NCBI GenBank assembly: GCA_938049325.1
Contig: CALICC010000411.1
Span: 1-10,116, forward strand
Direction of reading: 5' to 3'
DNA length: 10,116 nucleotides
Source: an uncultured Ilumatobacter sp.
GTDB taxonomy: Bacteria; Actinomycetota; Acidimicrobiia; Acidimicrobiales; Ilumatobacteraceae
A program made the translations under genes and the position numbers. Of the stretch, positions 6,837-10,116 are shown one piece after another (position 1 is the first letter of the stretch; every line of letters begins with the position of its first letter). The notes beneath the pieces are model-generated. The model was not told the origin of the DNA. It saw only the letters and a list, made by a program, of their open reading frames with translations, and made no database searches.

Positions 6837-8129
6837 ATGGGTGACGAGACCGAAACCGAACTTCCCGCCGACGAGATGGTCCCCGGAATCGGGTGGCCCG
6901 CGGACGACGACATCTTCACGAACAACTTCCGGTACGGCGACCTCGCTGACTGGAACCGCGCTGCGCTGAAAATCCACGACGAACACGACGGCTTCTACCG
7001 GATCGAGCGGAAGGGCTTCCCGTCGATCCTCGCGGTACTCGACCATGCCGCGCTGCTCGACGTCGAGCGGCAACCCGACCTGTTCACGAACGGTCCGACA
7101 CCCGTGCTCACCACTCAGGAGGGCATCGACACGCCACCACCGGTCGAGCTGAAGACGCTGATCCACATGGACGGCGACGAGCACACGGCGTACCGCAAGC
7201 TCGGCCTCCCTCAGTTCAAGCCAGCGAGCTTGTCGCGACTCGACGAGCGGCTCGCCGAGTTGGCCGATCGAGCGCTCGCGACCATGCGCGACGCAGGCAG
7301 CGAGATCGACTTCTCCACCGAGGTCGCACTGCCGTATCCGTTGCACGTCATCTTGAAGATTCTCGGTCTTCCCGAAGAGGACTACCCGCGGATGATGACG
7401 CTCACCCAACAGCTGTTCGGCGGGGAGGATCCGGACATGCAGCGCGAGGAGTTGTCACCCGAGGCGATCGCCGCGGTGCTCATGGACTTCTTCACGTACT
7501 TCAACGGCATCACGGTCGACCGAAGGACCAACCCCGGCGACGACCTTGCCTCGCTCATCGCCAACGGCATGATCGGCGCGGACCCGATCGGCGACCTCGA
7601 GACGATGGGCTACTACGTGATCATCGCGACCGCCGGCCACGACACGACGTCGAGCGCGATGGCGGGTGGGTTCCGAGCGCTCGTCGAGCATCCCGATCAA
7701 CTGCGCGCGTTGCAGGAACGACCCGAGTTGCTCAACAACGCGATCGAGGAGATGCTGCGCTGGACCGCACCGGTCCGCCACTTCATGCGCACCGCCACCG
7801 CCGACACCGTGCTCAACGGCCACGAGCTGAAGGCGGGTGACCTGCTCTACCTGTCGTACAAAGGTGCGAACCTCGACCCGAAGGTGTTCGACGATCCGCT
7901 GCGGTTCGACATCGAACGACCGAACGCTGACCGCCAGATCTCGTTCGGTTTCGGCAAGCACTTCTGCATGGGCGCGCAGCTCGCGCGCATGGAGTTGCGG
8001 TCGATCTTCGGGCGCATCATTCCCGAGATCGAGTCGGTGGAGTTGGCGGGCACGCCGACGACGATGCTGACGACCTTCGTCGGCGGCCACAAGACCCTCC
8101 CGATCCGCTACACCCTCCGCCCCGCCTGA
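6837..8129 (+). CDS. Cytochrome P450
   Basis: 430 residues, full length for a soluble bacterial P450. Landmarks in order: the C-helix H116-TAY-R120 that contacts heme propionates; the I-helix oxygen-activation motif A266-G-H-D-T-T271; the K-helix E305-ML-R308; and the heme loop F370-G-F-G-K-H-F-C377-M-G-A, with C377 as the heme thiolate ligand. It is a monooxygenase that needs two electrons from a ferredoxin and reductase, neither of which is in the window. The overall look, including the SS-AMAGG stretch after the I-helix motif and the acidic N-terminus, resembles actinobacterial P450s of the steroid/fatty-acid-oxidising groups (CYP125/CYP142/CYP124-like), but the substrate is not determinable here. 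It is divergent from the split-barrel flavin-type gene; a shared pathway is possible but unproven. A large hairpin follows the stop by 53 bases. Confidence 0.95.
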   Translation: MGDETETELPADEMVPGIGWPADDDIFTNNFRYGDLADWNRAALKIHDEHDGFYRIERKGFPSILAVLDHAALLDVERQPDLFTNGPTPVLTTQEGIDTPPPVELKTLIHMDGDEHTAYRKLGLPQFKPASLSRLDERLAELADRALATMRDAGSEIDFSTEVALPYPLHVILKILGLPEEDYPRMMTLTQQLFGGEDPDMQREELSPEAIAAVLMDFFTYFNGITVDRRTNPGDDLASLIANGMIGADPIGDLETMGYYVIIATAGHDTTSSAMAGGFRALVEHPDQLRALQERPELLNNAIEEMLRWTAPVRHFMRTATADTVLNGHELKAGDLLYLSYKGANLDPKVFDDPLRFDIERPNADRQISFGFGKHFCMGAQLARMELRSIFGRIIPEIESVELAGTPTTMLTTFVGGHKTLPIRYTLRPA

Positions 8130-8182
8130 CCGCGCCTCACCCGCACGACACCCGCACCACCCGCCCGGAATCAGCTGCCCGA

Positions 8183-8235
8183 TCGTTCGCGTGAGCTTTG
8201 TGCGTCGTGGGAGCGCAAGAAGCTCACGCGATCGA
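8183..8235. repeat. Long palindromic element, copy 1, between P450 and GrpB genes (terminator candidate)
   Basis: TCGCGTGAGCTT (8187-8198) pairs perfectly with AAGCTCACGCGA (8220-8231). The stem continues inward with TGCG (8201-8204) and CGCA (8214-8217) around a 9-base loop, and outward with three pairs after one mismatch, about 19 Watson-Crick pairs in all. The right arm covers the GrpB stop codon (8224-8226, - strand). Placed between convergent genes it could end transcription from both sides, though no T-tract flanks it on either strand. A second copy with the same layout lies at 9413-9455. Confidence 0.75.
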
Positions 8236-8775
8236 GCCGGGCGAGTTGTCGAGGAGCGATCTCACGACGTCGTCTTTGCCATCGGTGTACGCCGCCCGGT
8301 CGTTGGGGTGGCGCTCGGCAAGCTCCGACTTCACCCGGGCGTAGCGCTCCCGCGCCGACGGGTCAGCGCGCAACCGGTCGCGCAGCGTCAGATAGTTGCG
8401 CCACTGCGAACCTTCGGCGTCGACGACGTGAAGGTGCGCGATCCGGTACCACGGCAGCTCCTCCAGCACGAACACGTGTCCTCCGGCCGACCCGGCATCA
8501 CCGCGGTAGATCCATCCGTCGGTTTGTAGGAGCTCGACGACACCATCGACAACACCAACGTCGCGAACTCCGACCGCAAGATCCACGATCGGCTTCGCGA
8601 GCAGGCCGATCACCGACGACGACCCGATGTGCTCGACGGCGACCGCCGCGGAGTCGAGCAGCATCGCGACCTGCTCGCTCAACGCACGACCCGCGACCAC
8701 TTGCTCGACGGTGGTTTGCTGAAGTCGAACCACCCCGTACTCGAGTCCAAGACCGACGGCCACGAGCGAATCCAC
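8224..8775 (-). CDS. GrpB family protein (UPF0157, nucleotidyltransferase fold)
   Basis: 183 residues from the chosen GTG. Family signatures are GLEYGVVRL (10-18), VEHIGSSSVIGLLAKPIVDLAV (47-68) and the C-terminal pattern HLHVV (114-118), WRNYLTLRDRLRADP (125-139), YARVKSELA (145-153) and YTDGKDDVV (163-171). The frame stays open upstream to an ATG at 8976, but those residues look non-native and overlap the GNAT gene. The GTG at 8775 has an extended -10 (TGG CACGAT) six bases upstream; the GTG at 8763 is the alternative. UPF0157 proteins have a nucleotidyltransferase-like fold and no settled function; in mycobacteria this domain is fused to dephospho-CoA kinase. It follows the GNAT gene by 49 bases with its own promoter in that gap. 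Confidence 0.85.
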   Translation of the reverse strand: MDSLVAVGLGLEYGVVRLQQTTVEQVVAGRALSEQVAMLLDSAAVAVEHIGSSSVIGLLAKPIVDLAVGVRDVGVVDGVVELLQTDGWIYRGDAGSAGGHVFVLEELPWYRIAHLHVVDAEGSQWRNYLTLRDRLRADPSARERYARVKSELAERHPNDRAAYTDGKDDVVRSLLDNSPGSIA

Positions 8776-8781
8776 GATTTC

Positions 8782-8790
8782 ATCGTGCCA
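8782..8790 (-). promoter_or_regulatory. Extended -10 element of the GrpB gene; decides the start codon
   Basis: On the - strand TGG then CACGAT, followed by GAAATC and the GTG at 8775. The arrangement closely resembles that of the P450 gene (ACGGT-CGAATC-ATG). It supports the GTG at 8775 over the far-upstream ATG, and would give a leaderless mRNA. Confidence 0.45.
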
Positions 8791-8824
8791 GATCGCCCAG
8801 ATCGAGGAGCAGCGCGGGTTCGAG

Positions 8825-9367
8825 TCAGCTCTTCGAGGGCGGGGGCAGGAGTGCCGGACCGCCAGCGCCGATGGATCGCACCAGCACATCGGTCGGATCG
8901 GCTGGGTCTCCGGCCCAGTCCACTCGCTGCGACCACCGGAACCCAACCTTGTCCGCAACGTGTCGCGACGCCACATTGTCCGGATCGATCAGGCACAACA
9001 CCTCGCCATCATCGGACTCATCGGCGACGGAGAGCAATGCCGACACGGCCTCGGTCGCGAATCCGTGTCCCCGCGCTTCCTCGATCAAGCGCCACCCCCA
9101 TTCGAGGCGGCTGATGCCATCGAAGTCGACGGCATCCACGCCCGTGTAGCCCACGATGGTGCCCGATGATCGTTCGATCACCGGCTGCTTCGCGTACGAC
9201 ACGCGATTCGCCATCGCAAGCATGCGATCGAAGCGCTCGTTGGCCGACGCAACGTCGTGATCAGCTCCAAACACGGTGAACGATGCGTCGGTGAACAACT
9301 CGACGAACCGGGTTCGGTCGCGCTCGATCGGCTGTCGAACGACGAGCCGATCCGTCTCGATCACCAT
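8825..9367 (-). CDS. GNAT family N-acetyltransferase, RimJ/RimL-like
   Basis: 180 residues from the chosen ATG. The N-terminus IETDRLVVRQP (3-13) is the usual opening of the Acetyltransf_3 (RimJ/RimL) group. EWGWRLIEEARGHGFATEAV (89-108) contains the acetyl-CoA pyrophosphate loop (R-G-H-G-F-A), and IDPDNVASRHVADKVGFRW (127-145) is the conserved strand-helix that follows. The substrate, a protein N-terminus or a small amine, is unknown. The frame is open up to an ATG at 9412, but the ATG at 9367 matches the family start and has TACGTT seven bases before it. The last dozen residues are proline/serine-rich and poorly conserved in look. It lies between two copies of the palindromic element together with the GrpB gene. 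Confidence 0.88.
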   Translation of the reverse strand: MVIETDRLVVRQPIERDRTRFVELFTDASFTVFGADHDVASANERFDRMLAMANRVSYAKQPVIERSSGTIVGYTGVDAVDFDGISRLEWGWRLIEEARGHGFATEAVSALLSVADESDDGEVLCLIDPDNVASRHVADKVGFRWSQRVDWAGDPADPTDVLVRSIGAGGPALLPPPSKS

Positions 9368-9374
9368 GTGGGCA

Positions 9375-9380
9375 AACGTA
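9375..9380 (-). promoter_or_regulatory. Leaderless -10 element of the GNAT gene; decides the start codon
   Basis: On the - strand TACGTT (TANNNT) is followed by seven bases (TGCCCAC) and the ATG at 9367. This favours 9367 over the upstream in-frame ATG at 9412, which would be inside the palindromic element's flank. Confidence 0.5.
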
Positions 9381-9412
9381 ACTCGTCCGACGCGACCGTC
9401 CGCGTCGACCAT

Positions 9413-9455
9413 CGCGTGATCTTTCTGCGCCCCTGCGACGCATTCTTCTCACGCG
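9413..9455. repeat. Palindromic element, copy 2, between tetR and GNAT genes (terminator candidate)
   Basis: CGCGTGA (9413-9419) pairs with TCACGCG (9449-9455); on the same axis TGCG (9426-9429) pairs with CGCA (9439-9442) around a 9-base loop, with six unpaired bases on each side between the two stems. Every arm and spacing equals copy 1. It begins one base after the tetR stop codon (9457-9459, - strand), so it probably forms the 3' end of the tetR transcript. Read on the - strand its loop (TCG..GG.G) also resembles copy 1 read on the + strand. Confidence 0.6.
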
Positions 9456-9456
9456 T

Positions 9457-10092
9457 TCAGCGTTCGACGTCTGCGGCCACACCGCGGGCGAGTGTCGTGA
9501 GCCGGGCCCGAAAGACGCTCACCTCCGGCTGGTCGAACTTGAACCCCTTGGGTGAGAGTTCGAGCACGTCGACCCAGCTCGCCCGACGAGCGGCATCGGC
9601 TGCCTTGCGTCCGGGCGAGACCCGCTCCAGGTACGCAGAAAGACCGGCCACGCGCCTGACCGAAACGGCGTGCACCGCGTCTGCGACGTGAGCCGTCTTC
9701 GCGCTCATGATCTCGTCGGAGTGCGGGGATGCCGCCATGCGCTCCCAGAGGTCACCTTCGAAACGCTGCAGGAACCCATCCAGTTGCTCCGCGACACTGT
9801 CGTTCGAGTGCAGCGCTGCAAGGGCCGCGTCGGCGTGGTCGTCGAACAGAGCCACGAACGCGGACGCGAAGATGTCGGCCTTGTTCCGAAAGTACTGATA
9901 CAGCGCCGGGCGCGACATGCCCGCCGACTCGGCGATATTGGCCATCGAGGTACCTGCGTACCCCCGCGCCGAGAACTCCGCGACCGCGGCGGCATGGATG
10001 ACGCTCCGCTTCGGGTCGACCGGTGAACCCACCGACGCGCCAGCTGATGCATCAACCGTGACCTCCGACGTCATCTCGACAGCTTGACACAT
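9457..10092 (-). CDS. TetR family transcriptional regulator
   Basis: 211 residues. The N-terminal helix-turn-helix is typical: helix 1 at about 28-42 (KRSVIHAAAVAEFSARGY), then TSMANIAESAGMSRPALYQYFRNKADIF (48-75), with the recognition helix at about 58-66. The C-terminal ligand domain (80-211) is helical and not recognisable to a subgroup. The ATG at 10092 is supported by an extended -10 (TGA CATATT) seven bases upstream; the alternative ATG at 10074 would drop six residues and start at MTSEV. Residues 8-26 ahead of the DNA-binding domain are low-complexity. A 24-bp palindrome overlaps the start, implying autorepression and control of a divergent gene beyond the window edge. The effector and target pathway are unknown. 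Confidence 0.92.
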   Translation of the reverse strand: MCQAVEMTSEVTVDASAGASVGSPVDPKRSVIHAAAVAEFSARGYAGTSMANIAESAGMSRPALYQYFRNKADIFASAFVALFDDHADAALAALHSNDSVAEQLDGFLQRFEGDLWERMAASPHSDEIMSAKTAHVADAVHAVSVRRVAGLSAYLERVSPGRKAADAARRASWVDVLELSPKGFKFDQPEVSVFRARLTTLARGVAADVER

Positions 10093-10108
10093 TTGCGAGA
10101 ATATGTCA
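10085..10108. promoter_or_regulatory. Probable TetR operator palindrome
   Basis: On the + strand TGACACATTTGC (10085-10096) faces GAGAATATGTCA (10097-10108); 9 of 12 positions are complementary, strongest at the outer TGACA/TGTCA. It covers the tetR start codon and -10 region on one strand and the -35/-10 spacer of the divergent promoter on the other. Such placement is typical of autoregulating TetR proteins. Binding by this particular protein is inferred. Confidence 0.6.
10100..10108 (-). promoter_or_regulatory. Extended -10 element of the tetR gene
   Basis: On the - strand TGA then CATATT, ending seven bases before the ATG at 10092. TATTCT, shifted two bases downstream, is an alternative hexamer with a five-base gap. 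The -35 would lie beyond the end of the window. Confidence 0.45.
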
Positions 10109-10116
10109 GCGTGGGA

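Larger units (their letters stand above)
10084..10112 (+). promoter_or_regulatory. Divergent promoter for a gene beyond the right edge
   Basis: TTGACA at 10084-10089 is a perfect -35 consensus. A 17-base spacer leads to CAGCGT at 10107-10112, preceded by TGT so that it reads as an extended -10. By the spacing used elsewhere in this window the start codon would fall near 10119, just outside. The spacer is filled by the tetR palindrome. Confidence 0.5.

Noticed and set aside
8183..8235. tRNA or other cloverleaf RNA at the long hairpin
   Set aside because: It is a single long stem with no D-, anticodon- or T-arm pattern.
8776..8976. Upstream extension of the GrpB frame to an ATG at 8976
   Set aside because: The extra 67 residues overlap the end of the GNAT gene and look non-native; family similarity begins near GLEYGVVRL and a -10 element lies before the GTG at 8775.
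9368..9412. Upstream extension of the GNAT frame to an ATG at 9412
   Set aside because: The family N-terminus begins at the ATG at 9367, and a TANNNT box lies within the extension at the leaderless distance.
8183..9455. Integron attC sites or a gene cassette array as an explanation of the two palindromes
   Set aside because: The arms lack the GTTRRRY/RYYYAAC core sites expected of attC, and no integrase is visible.

Overview
The window is high-GC DNA whose genes are short on ribosome binding sites. Six of the eight start codons sit 6-7 bases after a (T/C)ANNNT hexamer, the spacing expected when transcription begins on the start codon (leaderless mRNA). Together with a gene set of a P450, a sterol-desaturase-like hydroxylase, a Rieske/glutamate-synthase-like oxidoreductase, a split-barrel flavin protein and TetR, this suggests an actinobacterial chromosome, perhaps class Acidimicrobiia (Ilumatobacter-like). 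The lineage is inferred from protein style and codon use, not from any search. The window is densely packed: no gap between genes exceeds about 100 bases, and there is no tRNA, rRNA, transposase or CRISPR array.

Left block, + strand (74-6197). A membrane GAF-GGDEF-EAL cyclic-di-GMP protein is followed by a histidine-box membrane hydroxylase of the fatty acid hydroxylase/sterol desaturase family, then a double-ACT-domain (GcvR-like) protein, then a soluble protein joining a Rieske [2Fe-2S] domain to the FMN/[3Fe-4S] core of glutamate synthase. All four point the same way, but each of the last two seems to have its own promoter, and terminator-like hairpins follow the first and third genes.

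Middle block (6241-8129). A pyridoxamine-phosphate-oxidase-like split-barrel protein (- strand) and a cytochrome P450 (+ strand) diverge from an 83-base gap holding back-to-back leaderless promoters. No ferredoxin or reductase for the P450 is in the window.

Right block, - strand (10092-8224). A TetR-family regulator, a RimJ/RimL-like GNAT acetyltransferase and a GrpB (UPF0157) protein follow one another. Two copies of one 43-base palindromic element (outer 7-bp stem, 6x6 internal segment, inner 4-bp stem, 9-base loop) lie at 8188-8230 and 9413-9455. They bracket the GNAT-GrpB pair and each sits at a gene's 3' end. At the right edge a 24-bp imperfect palindrome overlaps both the tetR start and a strong divergent promoter whose gene lies just outside the window; this is probably the TetR operator.

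Most of the gene content is ordinary accessory metabolism and regulation. The most unusual items are the repeated palindromic element, the Rieske/glutamate-synthase fusion with a changed active-site loop, the TetR operator with its unseen divergent target, and the uniform leaderless promoter pattern.
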